Below, in pieces: positions 1-8,291 of a stretch of DNA of 64,000 nucleotides (position 1 is the first letter of the stretch; every line of letters starts with the position of its first letter). The notes beneath the pieces are model-generated. The model made no database searches and was not told the DNA's origin. It saw only the letters and a list, made by a program, of their open reading frames with translations. The DNA comes from an uncultured Rhodospirillaceae bacterium. GTDB taxonomy: Bacteria; Pseudomonadota; Alphaproteobacteria; Azospirillales; Azospirillaceae. The position numbers and the translations under genes were made by a program. Location of the stretch: the NCBI GenBank assembly GCA_937927415.1, contig CALBDS010000003.1, forward strand, positions 186,001 to 250,000, read 5' to 3'.

Positions 1-1
1 G

Positions 2-568
2 ACCTTCGCCAAGGCGCTGTTCACCGTGTCCGCCTTCCACATCCGTCAGGAAAACGTGCTGACGCCCGACACGATGACCGGCTTCAACGTTCAGCAGGGT
101 GAGATCCGTTCCCGCGGGTTGGAATTCGAAGCCCGCGGCAACGTCACCAAGAACCTGGAACTGATCGGCGCCCTGACCCTCATCGATACGGAAGTGAGGA
201 AATCCGCCACCGTCACCACCATCGGCAAGCGCCCGCAAGCAGCGCCCGAGTATTACGGCTCGCTGTGGGCCAACTATGCCTTCGACAGCGGCGTGCTCGA
301 CGGTCTGGCCGTGGGCGGCGGCGTGCGCGTTGTCGGCTCCAGCTTCGCCGACGATGCCAACACCCTGAAAGCCAAGGGCTACACCCTGGTCGATGCGTCG
401 GTGCGCTACAACCTCGAAAAAATCAGCCCGGCGCTGCGCGGGACCGAGGCGACCGTGAACGCCACCAACCTGTTCGACAAGGAATACTATTCAAGCTGCA
501 GCTCCAACTTCTTCTGCCAGTACGGCAACGGCGCCCAGGTGCTGGTCGGCCTGCGCTACAAGATGTAA
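2..568 (+). CDS. TonB-dependent siderophore receptor, C-terminal part (partial)
   Basis: This is the C-terminal beta-barrel of an outer-membrane ferric-siderophore receptor; the gene runs in from the left edge and the N-terminal plug is outside the window. The reading frame is open from base 2. The translated part has alternating beta-strand character, the typical late motif ATNLFDKEYY, and a two-cysteine loop (YSSCSSNFFCQYGNG) near the end. It closes with a final strand ending LRYKM; FhuA/FpvA-type hydroxamate receptors have comparable C-termini. It lies 12 bases upstream of the periplasmic binding protein and so probably belongs to the same iron-uptake operon. The family is clear; the exact ligand is inferred only from the neighbouring genes. 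Confidence 0.9.
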   Translation, partial: TFAKALFTVSAFHIRQENVLTPDTMTGFNVQQGEIRSRGLEFEARGNVTKNLELIGALTLIDTEVRKSATVTTIGKRPQAAPEYYGSLWANYAFDSGVLDGLAVGGGVRVVGSSFADDANTLKAKGYTLVDASVRYNLEKISPALRGTEATVNATNLFDKEYYSSCSSNFFCQYGNGAQVLVGLRYKM

Positions 569-580
569 GGGGCGGATCCG

Positions 581-1750
581 ATGCATCCCGATCGCCGCGC
601 CCTTCTGGCCCTGTCCGGTCTTGCCCTGTCCACCCTCGCCCTGCCCGGCGCGCTCACGGCTTGGGCGGATACCGGCGGCCCCGTCATCGACGCGCTTGGC
701 CGCCGGGTCACGCTCCGCCGGCCGGTCAACCGGATCGTGCTGCTGGACGCCATCGACGTGCTGAGCATGGCCGCACTGCATCCGGCCCCGTCGGATCTTC
801 TTGCCGGTTGGGCCAACATCGACAAGTTCGACAGCGATCTGGTGCGCCGGCAGTACGAGGTGCGGACGGACGGCCGCAAGACGCCGGTGATCGGCGGGCA
901 GACCGCCGACACGGTGTCCGTGGAAAAGCTTCTGGCCCTCGAACCCGATCTGGTGGTGGCGACCGCCTATATGGAACCGGGCTTGGGCGACGGCGTTCTG
1001 ACCCGGCGGCTGGAGGCGGCGGGGATTCCGGTGATCTTCAGCAACGCCGCGTCCAACCGGCCGGCGGAAAACGCGCCGTCCGCCACCCCCTTCGACGATA
1101 TGGCCCGCACCTTGCGGATGTGGGGGGCGGTTCTGGACCGGGGCGAACGGGCGGAAGCGTTCATCGCCTTCGTCCAGGAACGCCTTGTCCGGGTGCAGGA
1201 CAGGGTGCGCGGCATCCCGCCGGTCAAAACCTACCTGGAGGTTCAATCCACCGACGACGATTGCTGTTGGGCGGCCGGGCAACGGATCTGGGGCGACCTT
1301 CTCGCCATGGCCGGGGGGCGCAACCTCTCGGCCGTCACCGCGCCCTGGTACGCGAAGATTGCGGTCGAACAGCTGATGGCGGAAGCGCCCGCCGTCTATA
1401 TCGCGTCGGGCGGTGCGTTCGGGGCCGGTGTGCGCCCCGGCATCGGTCCCGGTCTCGATCCCGTCAAGGCGCAGGAGGGGCTGCGCCGCCTCATCGCCCG
1501 CACCGGCCTGGCCACGCTGCCGGCCGTGCGCGACGGGCGGGTGCATGGGGTCTGGACCGGGCTTCTCACCGCCCCGCCGCTCCACATCCTCTTCGTCGAG
1601 AGTGTCGCCACATGGCTGCATCCCGACGCATTCCACGACATCGACCCCGCGGACACCCTGGCCGACCTCAACCGGCGCTTCCTGGCGAAGCCCCTGCCGG
1701 GGCCTTGCTGGACGAGCCTGCCCGCCGCGCGCACGGCGGGGAGCCGTTGA
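581..1750 (+). CDS. Fe-siderophore ABC transporter, periplasmic binding protein (FecB/FhuD-like)
   Basis: This 389-residue protein should capture the ferric siderophore in the periplasm and pass it to the permease encoded at 2957-4060. It starts with a signal peptide (residues 1 to about 29) with paired arginines before a hydrophobic Leu/Ala stretch, which could be Tat or Sec. The mature part begins with the class III binding-protein pattern: IDALGRRVTLRRPVNRIVLL (first strand), then a segment asserting EPDLVVATAY. The length is at the upper end for the FecB/FhuD family. It follows the receptor by 12 bases and precedes the reductase gene by 58 bases, in the same direction. The role is secure; the ligand is inferred as the hydroxamate/salicylate siderophore made by the downstream genes. 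Confidence 0.9.
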   Translation: MHPDRRALLALSGLALSTLALPGALTAWADTGGPVIDALGRRVTLRRPVNRIVLLDAIDVLSMAALHPAPSDLLAGWANIDKFDSDLVRRQYEVRTDGRKTPVIGGQTADTVSVEKLLALEPDLVVATAYMEPGLGDGVLTRRLEAAGIPVIFSNAASNRPAENAPSATPFDDMARTLRMWGAVLDRGERAEAFIAFVQERLVRVQDRVRGIPPVKTYLEVQSTDDDCCWAAGQRIWGDLLAMAGGRNLSAVTAPWYAKIAVEQLMAEAPAVYIASGGAFGAGVRPGIGPGLDPVKAQEGLRRLIARTGLATLPAVRDGRVHGVWTGLLTAPPLHILFVESVATWLHPDAFHDIDPADTLADLNRRFLAKPLPGPCWTSLPAARTAGSR

Positions 1751-1808
1751 TCCCCCTTATCCCCGACAAGACCGCTCCCCCCGGAGCGACTGTATAAAGA
1801 GAAGCACG

Positions 1809-2936
1809 ATGACGCTGTTCAAGGCTCACGCCGCGATCACCTTTCCCAACCTCTCCCGCTATCTCGACACCATCATCGAATCCTTTTCCGCCCACAACAT
1901 GGAGCTTCGCCCGGACGGCGACGGCCACACGGTGCTGTCGTCGTTCGGCACCGCCCGCCTGCTGGCCCGGCCGGGGGTGCTGCATCTGACGGTGGAAGCG
2001 GGGGAGCCGGCGGCCTTCAACCGCCTCAAGCACGAGCTGACGGGGCTTGTCGGTTTCGTCACCCGGCCGGAGAATCTGGAGATCACATGGACGGGCGATG
2101 CGGCCGGCGACGTGCTGCCGTCGGATTTGCGGGTTCTCACCGTCCGGCAGGCCTGGAACCTGACACCGCGCATGCGCCGCGTGTCGTTCACCGGCATCGA
2201 CCTCGGGCGGTATGCCACGCCCGACCAGATCCATTGCCGGCTGCTGTTTCAGGAAAAGGGCGTTGCCAACCCCCAATGGCCGCACCTGGACGACCACGGC
2301 CGCATCATCTGGCCGGCGGCGGGAACGCTGACATCCCGCATCTTCACCATCCGCCGCGTCGATCCGGCGGCGGGAACGCTCGACATCGATTTCGTCCTGC
2401 ATGACGGAGCCGGCCCCGGTGTTGGTCCCGGTGTTGGCCCTGGTGTTTCATGGGCCACCGCCGCGGTGCCGGGCGACATCGTCGGCATCCTCGGCCCGGC
2501 GGCCTATGGTCCGCGGCCGGCGGACTGGTACCTGCTGGCCGGTGATGAAACCGGGCTGCCGGGCATCGCCCGCATTGTCGAAGGGCTGCCGGCGTCGGCC
2601 CGCGGCATCGCCCTGATCGAAATCGCCGATGCGGCCGAACGGCAGGAAATCGCGTGCCCGCCGGGGGTGGACATCCGCTGGCTGCACCGTGACGGGGCCG
2701 CACCGGGCACGACGACGCTGTTGTCCGACGCCCTGCGGGCGGTGGATCTTCCGGCCGACCGTGACGGGGTTTTTGCCTGGATCGGGGCGGAATACGGCGC
2801 CTTTCGCGACATGCGCACCTATCTGCGCAACGACGTCGGCCTTGATGCGTCCCGCATGATCGCCTTTTCCCACTGGCGGCGGGGAATGAGCGAGGAGGAC
2901 ATCGTGAAGGTCGGCATCTCCGCCGTGCTGGCGTAA
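1809..2936 (+). CDS. Siderophore-interacting protein (FAD-dependent ferric-siderophore reductase) with N-terminal DUF2218 domain
   Basis: This 375-residue cytoplasmic protein is likely to release iron by reducing the ferric siderophore with NAD(P)H through FAD. Residues about 4-95 match a DUF2218 domain. Residues about 105-370 are the ViuB/SIP reductase fold, with the flavin-binding stretch SRIFTIRR and the C-terminal FSHWRRGMSEED, which is typical of SIP proteins. The frame is open further upstream, but the ATG at 1809 with AGAGAAG just before it fits the domain start. An unusual GPGV tandem repeat sits at residues about 202-213, between the FAD and NAD halves. It lies between the binding-protein and permease genes, so import and iron release are co-transcribed. 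Confidence 0.9.
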   Translation: MTLFKAHAAITFPNLSRYLDTIIESFSAHNMELRPDGDGHTVLSSFGTARLLARPGVLHLTVEAGEPAAFNRLKHELTGLVGFVTRPENLEITWTGDAAGDVLPSDLRVLTVRQAWNLTPRMRRVSFTGIDLGRYATPDQIHCRLLFQEKGVANPQWPHLDDHGRIIWPAAGTLTSRIFTIRRVDPAAGTLDIDFVLHDGAGPGVGPGVGPGVSWATAAVPGDIVGILGPAAYGPRPADWYLLAGDETGLPGIARIVEGLPASARGIALIEIADAAERQEIACPPGVDIRWLHRDGAAPGTTTLLSDALRAVDLPADRDGVFAWIGAEYGAFRDMRTYLRNDVGLDASRMIAFSHWRRGMSEEDIVKVGISAVLA

Positions 2937-2956
2937 ACCGGGGGAAGGACGACAAC

Positions 2957-4060
2957 ATGCCCAACAGCGCGCCGGCGGCCACCGCCGCCACCGCCGCAGC
3001 CGGAACCATCGCCGCGGACGCCGTGGACCCGGCGCGCTGGCGGCTGTACCGCCGGATGCTCCAGCGCCGCCGCCTGTTCGTTCTGGCGCTGGCGGGGCTT
3101 CTCCTGATCGCCCTCGTCCTCGACATCGCCACCGGCCCGGCGGGGCTGAGCGTCGAGCAGACGCTGAAGGCCCTCTTCGGGCTTGACGGTGCCGGCCGGA
3201 CCGAAAGCCTGATCTTGTGGAGCGTGCGCCTGCCGCAGGCGTTGACCGCGATCCTGGTCGGCGCCGCGCTGGCCCTGGCCGGGGCGGAGATGCAAACGAT
3301 CCTCGACAATCCGCTGGCCAGCCCCTTCACGCTGGGGGTTTCCTCCGCCGCGTCGTTCGGGGCGGCGCTGGCGATGATCCTGGGGGCCGGGCTTCCCGCC
3401 CTGCCGCCGGTCTGGCTGGTCCCGGCCAACGCCTTCCTCTTCGCCTTCGGGTCGGTGTTTCTGCTCCAGGCCCTGGCTTCCCGGCGCGGAACCCGCCCCG
3501 ACCGGCTGGTGCTGTTCGGCATCGCCATGGTGTTCACCTTCAACGCCCTGGTGGCGCTGGTGCAGTTCGTCGCGTCGGAATCCGCGCTGCAACAGTTCGT
3601 GTTCTGGACCATGGGGTCGATCTCCCGCACCGGATGGCCGGAAATCGCGGTGTTGACCGCCGCCCTTGCCGTGGCGTTTCCGGCGGCGTTCCGCGCGCGC
3701 TGGTCGTTGACCGCCCTGCGTTTCGGCGAGGACCGGGCGCGCAGCTTCGGCGTGCCGGTCGCCCGCCTGCGCTTTCTCACCCTCATGCGCGTCAGCCTTC
3801 TGGCGGCTCTTGCCGTCGCCTTCGTCGGGACCATCGGCTTCATCGGTCTGGTCGGCCCCCACATCGCGCGGCTCATCGTCGGCGAGGATCATCGTTATTT
3901 CCTCCCCGCCAGCCTGCTGACGGGGGCCGTCATCATGTCCTTCGCCTCGCTTGCCAGCAAAGTGCTGATCCCCGGCGTCATGCTGCCCATCGGGGTGGTC
4001 ACCTCGCTGGTCGGCATTCCGGTGTTCGTGGCGCTTATTCTGAGAGGACGGCCGGCATGA
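2957..4060 (+). CDS. FecCD-family iron-siderophore ABC transporter permease
   Basis: This is the inner-membrane channel subunit for ferric-siderophore import, 367 residues, probably acting as a homodimer because only one permease gene is present. The first 25 residues are Ala/Thr-rich and cytosolic. About ten membrane helices follow, starting near residue 37. The FecCD hallmarks are visible: VRLPQALTAILVGAALALAG, the NPLASPFTLGVSSAAS loop, and the coupling-helix segment GTIGFIGLVGPHIARLIVG before the last helices. The stop codon overlaps the ATPase start (ATGA), indicating translational coupling. Family assignment is secure. Confidence 0.95.
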   Translation: MPNSAPAATAATAAAGTIAADAVDPARWRLYRRMLQRRRLFVLALAGLLLIALVLDIATGPAGLSVEQTLKALFGLDGAGRTESLILWSVRLPQALTAILVGAALALAGAEMQTILDNPLASPFTLGVSSAASFGAALAMILGAGLPALPPVWLVPANAFLFAFGSVFLLQALASRRGTRPDRLVLFGIAMVFTFNALVALVQFVASESALQQFVFWTMGSISRTGWPEIAVLTAALAVAFPAAFRARWSLTALRFGEDRARSFGVPVARLRFLTLMRVSLLAALAVAFVGTIGFIGLVGPHIARLIVGEDHRYFLPASLLTGAVIMSFASLASKVLIPGVMLPIGVVTSLVGIPVFVALILRGRPA

Positions 4061-4875
4061 CCGACAAGGCACTGCACATCACCGGGATCGACGCCGGCTA
4101 TCCGCGCCGCCCGATCATCCGCAACCTGTCGCTGCCGCCCATGCGGGCCGGCACGATCACGGCCATGATCGGCCCCAACGGGGCCGGCAAGACCACCCTG
4201 CTGCGCGCCCTGGCCGGGCTGCTTCCGGCGAAAGGCGAGGCGCGCTACGACGGCCGGGCGCTGCTGCGGCTCTCGCCCGGCGACCTTGCCCGCCACGTGA
4301 CGTATATGCCGCAAAGCCTGCCCCAGGGCGTTGCGCTGACGGTGATCGAATCGGTGATGACGGCGCTGCGCGTCTCGGCTGCGGCCGGCGACGGGCCGGA
4401 CGCCCATGTCCATGCCCAGGCCGACGCCGTTTTGCAGCGGCTGGACATCGGCCATCTCGCCTTTTCATCGCTCGACGAGCTGTCCGGCGGGCAGCGCCAG
4501 ATGGTGAGCCTGGCCCAGGCCATCGTGCGCCGCCCCCATATCCTGCTGCTTGACGAGCCGACCAGCGCGCTCGACCCGCGCCATCAGATCGACGTGATGG
4601 AGACGGTCAAGGAGATCGCCGCCGCCGAAAACATGATCGTGCTCGCCGTCCTGCACGACCTCAACCTCGCGCTGCGCTGGGCCGATCTGGTGGTGTTGCT
4701 GAAGGACGGGGCCATGGTGTCGGCGGGGCCGCCGGAGGAGGCGGTGACACCGGAAATCCTGGCGGCCACCTATCATATCGCCGCGCGGATCGAGCATTGC
4801 TCCCGCGGCCTTCCCCACGTCGTCTTCGATGGACGGCTGCGTGACCGGACCGCGACGGACACACGCGGCGGATAG
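4057..4875 (+). CDS. Iron-siderophore ABC transporter ATP-binding protein (FecE/FepC-like)
   Basis: This 272-residue ATPase energises the permease encoded immediately upstream, with which it shares an ATGA overlap; an open frame extends further 5' but lies inside the permease gene. Walker A is GPNGAGKTT, the Q-loop is MPQSLPQG, the signature is LSGGQRQ, Walker B is ILLLDEP, and the switch histidine is in LHDLNLA. Everything needed for ATP hydrolysis is present. It closes the uptake part of the locus; a 333-base gap with a Fur-box-like site separates it from the biosynthesis genes. Confidence 0.95.
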   Translation: MTDKALHITGIDAGYPRRPIIRNLSLPPMRAGTITAMIGPNGAGKTTLLRALAGLLPAKGEARYDGRALLRLSPGDLARHVTYMPQSLPQGVALTVIESVMTALRVSAAAGDGPDAHVHAQADAVLQRLDIGHLAFSSLDELSGGQRQMVSLAQAIVRRPHILLLDEPTSALDPRHQIDVMETVKEIAAAENMIVLAVLHDLNLALRWADLVVLLKDGAMVSAGPPEEAVTPEILAATYHIAARIEHCSRGLPHVVFDGRLRDRTATDTRGG

Positions 4876-4948
4876 GGTTGGGAGCGGGTCATCGCCCGCC
4901 CACAATCGGTACAACCGCGCACAAATTATCTAGACGATGCCGTCCCGT

Positions 4949-4977
4949 TTGCATTATAACGGACCCAGTTGTTAATA
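4949..4977 (+). promoter_or_regulatory. Candidate sigma-70-type promoter for the siderophore biosynthesis operon
   Basis: TTGCAT at 4949-4954 and TTAATA at 4972-4977 are separated by 17 bases. The -10 hexamer overlaps the Fur-box-like site, which is the usual arrangement for iron repression. The transcript would have a leader of roughly 220 bases before the GTG at 5209. This is a pattern match only. Confidence 0.35.
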
Positions 4978-4992
4978 ATGATACGCATTTGC
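4974..4992 (+). promoter_or_regulatory. Fur-box-like operator
   Basis: AATAATGATACGCATTTGC matches the 19-base Fur consensus GATAATGATAATCATTATC at 14 of 19 positions. It lies in an AT-rich patch within the 333-base gap (4876-5208) between the transport and biosynthesis genes, where repression by Fe-Fur would be expected. Nothing else recognisable occupies that gap. Alphaproteobacteria can use Irr, RirA or Mur-type regulators instead of Fur, so the binding protein is an inference. Confidence 0.55.
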
Positions 4993-5208
4993 ATATGTAT
5001 TTTGATCCCGATCCCTTCCCCCGCCGTCACGCCGGGATGCGGCTGGGATCAATGATCTGATCGCATCAATGCACCACCCCGGAAACGCCAGGATGTTCCG
5101 GGCACGTCCAACCCATTTACGGCAGGCCGCGCTTCCTTCAGGGGCCAGAAACGGGCCGGCTTCGGCCGCGCGGACACCCTGAACAGCCGGCCCCCCCAGG
5201 AGGCTGAT

Positions 5209-6615
5209 GTGAGGACTTTTTCGGCAGAAGCGGTAAAACACGAAGGAAGCATGCCCCCGGCGCCACGGGCGGCGGAGCCGGCGGCCATCATCAGCCGGAC
5301 CGACCCCGCGACCGGCAACGGCGTCCCCCGCGACGTGGACATTCTCGGCATCGGCTTTGGGCCGTCGAACCTCAGCCTTGCCATCGCCATTGAAGAGAGC
5401 AATCAGGAGCGCGCCGGCCGGCAGCGGCTGACGGCCCGGTTTCTCGAAGCCAAGCCGGGATTCAGTTGGCACAACGGGATGATGCTGCCCGACACGACGA
5501 TGCAGATCAGCTTTCTGAAGGATCTCGTGTCGCTGCGCACGCCGACCAGCCCTTACACGTTTCTCAATTACCTGCACGAACGGCAAAGACTGTCCGATTT
5601 CATCAATCTCAAGACATTCTATCCGACGCGCCACGAATTTCACGACTATCTCCTGTGGGCGGCGGACCGGGTGTCGCTGCCGGTGTCCTATGGCGTCCGG
5701 GCGACCCGCATCGATTGGCGCGCCGGGCGTTTCGTGGTGACGGCAACCCGCAACGGCGATGCGGCCGACGAGACGATCACCGCCCGTCACATCGTTGTGG
5801 CGATGGGCTTGCGCCCGGTGCTGCCCGCGGGAATGGCCCCGGGGCCGCGGGTGTTCCACAATCATGACCTGCTGCCGAACCTCGCCGGGCTTCCGTCCCG
5901 CCCGAACCGCCGCTTCCTGGTGGTGGGGTGCGGGCAAAGTGCCGCCGAAGTGGCCGCGTATCTGCATGAGACCTATGGCGATGCCGAGGTTCACGCATCC
6001 TTCCGACGCTTCGGCTACTCGCCGTCCGACAGCACCCCCTTTGTCAACCGCATCTTCGATCCGGCGTCGGTGGACGAGTTCTATACCGCCCCACAGGCGC
6101 TCAAGCAGCGGCTGCTCGGCTATCACTGGCTGAGCAACTATTCCGCCGTCGATGCCGACCTCATCGATACGCTCTACCGCCGGGAATACGACGAAACGGT
6201 CCGCGGCGCCCGCCGGCTCCACATTCACCGGGTCACCGAAATCGCCGAACTCGACGAAACCCCGGATGGCGTGCGGGTCACCCTGCGGGATCTCGGCGAC
6301 CGCCATCACCAGCGGATCACCGTTGACGCGGTCATCATGGCGACCGGCTTTCAACCGTCGGGCATCCGGGAACTGCTCGGTCCCACCATCGACGCCGGGT
6401 CCGCGTTCGACGGCGCCCTTCCGCTGGTGGAACGGGACTACAGCCTGCGGCTGACCGGCATCGACGGGCGGATCTATCTCAACGGCGGCGTGGAACACAC
6501 CCATGGCCTGTCGTCGTCGCTGCTGTCCAACGTCCCGATACGGGTGCAGGACATCCTCGACGCCGCAACCGCCGCCACAACCGCCGACGCCACCCAGCGC
6601 GTTGCGCACCTGTAG
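5209..6615 (+). CDS. L-ornithine N5-oxygenase (PvdA/SidA family)
   Basis: This FAD- and NADPH-dependent enzyme hydroxylates the side-chain nitrogen of ornithine, the first step toward a hydroxamate siderophore. Visible motifs are the FAD site GIGFGPSNLSLA (residues about 47-58), MQISFLKDLVSLRTPTSPYT, the NADPH site GCGQSAAEVAAY (near 240) and the late ATGF motif. The C-terminal HTHGLSSSLLSN is shared with PvdA. The DFINLKTFYPTR stretch resembles ornithine rather than lysine hydroxylases. The chosen start is GTG at 5209, 5 bases after AGGAGG; an ATG at 5251 after GAAGGAAG is a possible alternative. It is the first gene of the biosynthesis operon, downstream of the Fur-like site. Confidence 0.92.
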   Translation: MRTFSAEAVKHEGSMPPAPRAAEPAAIISRTDPATGNGVPRDVDILGIGFGPSNLSLAIAIEESNQERAGRQRLTARFLEAKPGFSWHNGMMLPDTTMQISFLKDLVSLRTPTSPYTFLNYLHERQRLSDFINLKTFYPTRHEFHDYLLWAADRVSLPVSYGVRATRIDWRAGRFVVTATRNGDAADETITARHIVVAMGLRPVLPAGMAPGPRVFHNHDLLPNLAGLPSRPNRRFLVVGCGQSAAEVAAYLHETYGDAEVHASFRRFGYSPSDSTPFVNRIFDPASVDEFYTAPQALKQRLLGYHWLSNYSAVDADLIDTLYRREYDETVRGARRLHIHRVTEIAELDETPDGVRVTLRDLGDRHHQRITVDAVIMATGFQPSGIRELLGPTIDAGSAFDGALPLVERDYSLRLTGIDGRIYLNGGVEHTHGLSSSLLSNVPIRVQDILDAATAATTADATQRVAHL

Positions 6616-6670
6616 CCGCCCCCTTTTCCCAGCAACACCGCCCGACCACCACGCCAGGAACGCAACGCCC

Positions 6671-6898
6671 ATGTCGAGCAACCCTTTCGACGACGCCACC
6701 GGCGTCTTTTATGCCCTCGTCAACGACGAGGAACAATACTCCCTGTGGCCGGGCTTCATGGCGGTTCCCATGGGCTGGCGCATCGCCTACGGCGGGCCGG
6801 ACGGCGCTCCCCGGCAGGAGGTGCTCGATTGGATCGATGCCACATGGACCGACATGCGCCCGAAGTCGTTGCGCGACCGGATCGCATCACCCCTTTGA
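6671..6898 (+). CDS. MbtH-like NRPS accessory protein
   Basis: This 75-residue protein begins MSSNPFDD and contains the MbtH family pattern: NDEEQYSLWP, then a W-rich core (GWR, LDWIDATWTDMRP). MbtH proteins bind and activate adenylation domains of nonribosomal peptide synthetases. Its presence therefore implies an NRPS that makes the siderophore, although none is inside the window. The start is the ATG at 6671; the frame is open upstream but that part overlaps the oxygenase gene. It sits between the ornithine oxygenase and the salicylate synthase in one transcription unit. Confidence 0.95.
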   Translation: MSSNPFDDATGVFYALVNDEEQYSLWPGFMAVPMGWRIAYGGPDGAPRQEVLDWIDATWTDMRPKSLRDRIASPL

Positions 6899-6920
6899 CC
6901 CCACATGGTGAGAAGCCGAG

Positions 6921-8291
6921 ATGACCGTGAACGACACCCGCCCCGGTGCCGGCAGGGCGCTTCATGCCGTTCCCCTGGCGGCCGATACCGTGACGGCGGC
7001 CAGCGCCCTGGCGGCCGCCATGGATACGGACGCGACGCCCTACATCCTCTATGAAAAAGCCGGCGACATCCTGTTCGCCGCGGGTGAGGCGGCAACGCTC
7101 AGGCTGGACCGCGACGGCCTTCATCTGACGACGCCCCACGGCACATCGATGGAACCGCTGGGCGACCGGCCCCTTCAGCAGATCCGGGCCGGGCTGGCGC
7201 GTCTGGCCGGTGACGCGGGCGTGCCGCCATCGGATTGGCGGGCGTACGGATGGGCCGCGTTTGAGTTCTCGTATCTGCTGCACGGCCTGCCGGTCCCGGA
7301 GAACGCCGGAACGCTCCTGTACCTCACCCTTCCCCGGCACGAGGCCCGGCTCACGCCCGGAACGGCGGAACTGCGGGTGCATGACCCCGCCCTTGCCGCA
7401 CGGTGGGAACACGCCGTGCGCAACGCCCGTCCCGACAGCACCGAAGCGCGGGTGCGGGTGGACGAGGTGAACGACACCGGCGGCTATCGCGAGGCGGCGG
7501 CCGACACCATCCGGGCCATCGACGGATCGCGGCTGCGCAAGGTCATCCTGTCCCGATCGGTTCATCTGACCGAAGACATCGACATCATCGGCAGCTATCA
7601 GGCCCTGCGCCGCAACAACACCCCGGCGCGTTCGTTCCTGCTGCGGCTGGGCGGCATGGCTGCGGCGGGGATCAGCCCCCAGGCCATCATCGAGGTGTCG
7701 CCGGCCGGAACCATTTCCACCCAACCGCTGGCGGGAACCAGGGCGCTCACCGGCCAGCCGGCCGCCGATGCGTCGTTGCGCGACGAACTCCTGACCGACC
7801 CCAAGGAAATCTATGAACATGCCCTGTCGGTGAAGCTGGCCCAGGACGAAATCGCCGGTGTCAGCGAACCGGGAACCGTGGTGGTCGAGGACTTCATGGA
7901 AGTGGTGTCGCGGGGCAGCGTCCAGCACCTCGCATCCCGCGTCAGCGGCCGGCGGCGGGCCGACGCCAGTTGCTGGGAAGCGTTCGCCAGCGTCTTCCCC
8001 GCGGTTACCGCCTCCGGCATTCCCAAGCGTCTGGCGTGTGCCGAAATCAGCCGGCGCGAGCAATCCCCCCGCGGGCTTTACAGCGGCGCTGTCCTGACCG
8101 TCGATTGCCACGGCGGGTTCGACGCGGCGCTGGTGCTGCGCTCGGTGTACCAGAAGGATGGCAAGGCGTGGCTGCGCGCCGGGGCCGGTCTGATCGCCCA
8201 ATCCAACCCGGACCGGGAGTTGGAGGAGACGCGGGAAAAGCTCCGCAGCGTCAGCCGGTTCCTGGTGCCGCTGGCCCGGAAAGCATCATGA
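6921..8291 (+). CDS. Salicylate synthase (MbtI/Irp9/YbtS family), with a glutamine at the general-acid position
   Basis: This family converts chorismate via isochorismate to salicylate and pyruvate in a single protein. The 456 residues follow MbtI closely: RKVILSR (K207, equivalent to the MbtI general base K205), TQPLAGTRALTG, DPKEIYEHA, RGSVQHLASR (H336), FPAVTASGIPKR, PRGLYSGA (Y387) and DAALVLRSVYQ (R407). These match salicylate synthases better than EntC/MenF isochorismate synthases, which fits the lack of entA/entB here. The oddity is residue 254: the family's SPE motif reads SPQ (codon CAG at 7680-7682). That position aligns, at exactly +47 from the lysine, with the MbtI general acid E252. 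The gene overlaps the next one by ATGA. Confidence 0.85.
   Translation: MTVNDTRPGAGRALHAVPLAADTVTAASALAAAMDTDATPYILYEKAGDILFAAGEAATLRLDRDGLHLTTPHGTSMEPLGDRPLQQIRAGLARLAGDAGVPPSDWRAYGWAAFEFSYLLHGLPVPENAGTLLYLTLPRHEARLTPGTAELRVHDPALAARWEHAVRNARPDSTEARVRVDEVNDTGGYREAAADTIRAIDGSRLRKVILSRSVHLTEDIDIIGSYQALRRNNTPARSFLLRLGGMAAAGISPQAIIEVSPAGTISTQPLAGTRALTGQPAADASLRDELLTDPKEIYEHALSVKLAQDEIAGVSEPGTVVVEDFMEVVSRGSVQHLASRVSGRRRADASCWEAFASVFPAVTASGIPKRLACAEISRREQSPRGLYSGAVLTVDCHGGFDAALVLRSVYQKDGKAWLRAGAGLIAQSNPDRELEETREKLRSVSRFLVPLARKAS

Noticed and set aside
6921..8291. Annotation as EntC/DhbC isochorismate synthase
   Set aside because: The motifs and spacing follow MbtI/Irp9 salicylate synthases, there is no entA/entB, and the ligase pocket carries the salicylate-type cysteine.
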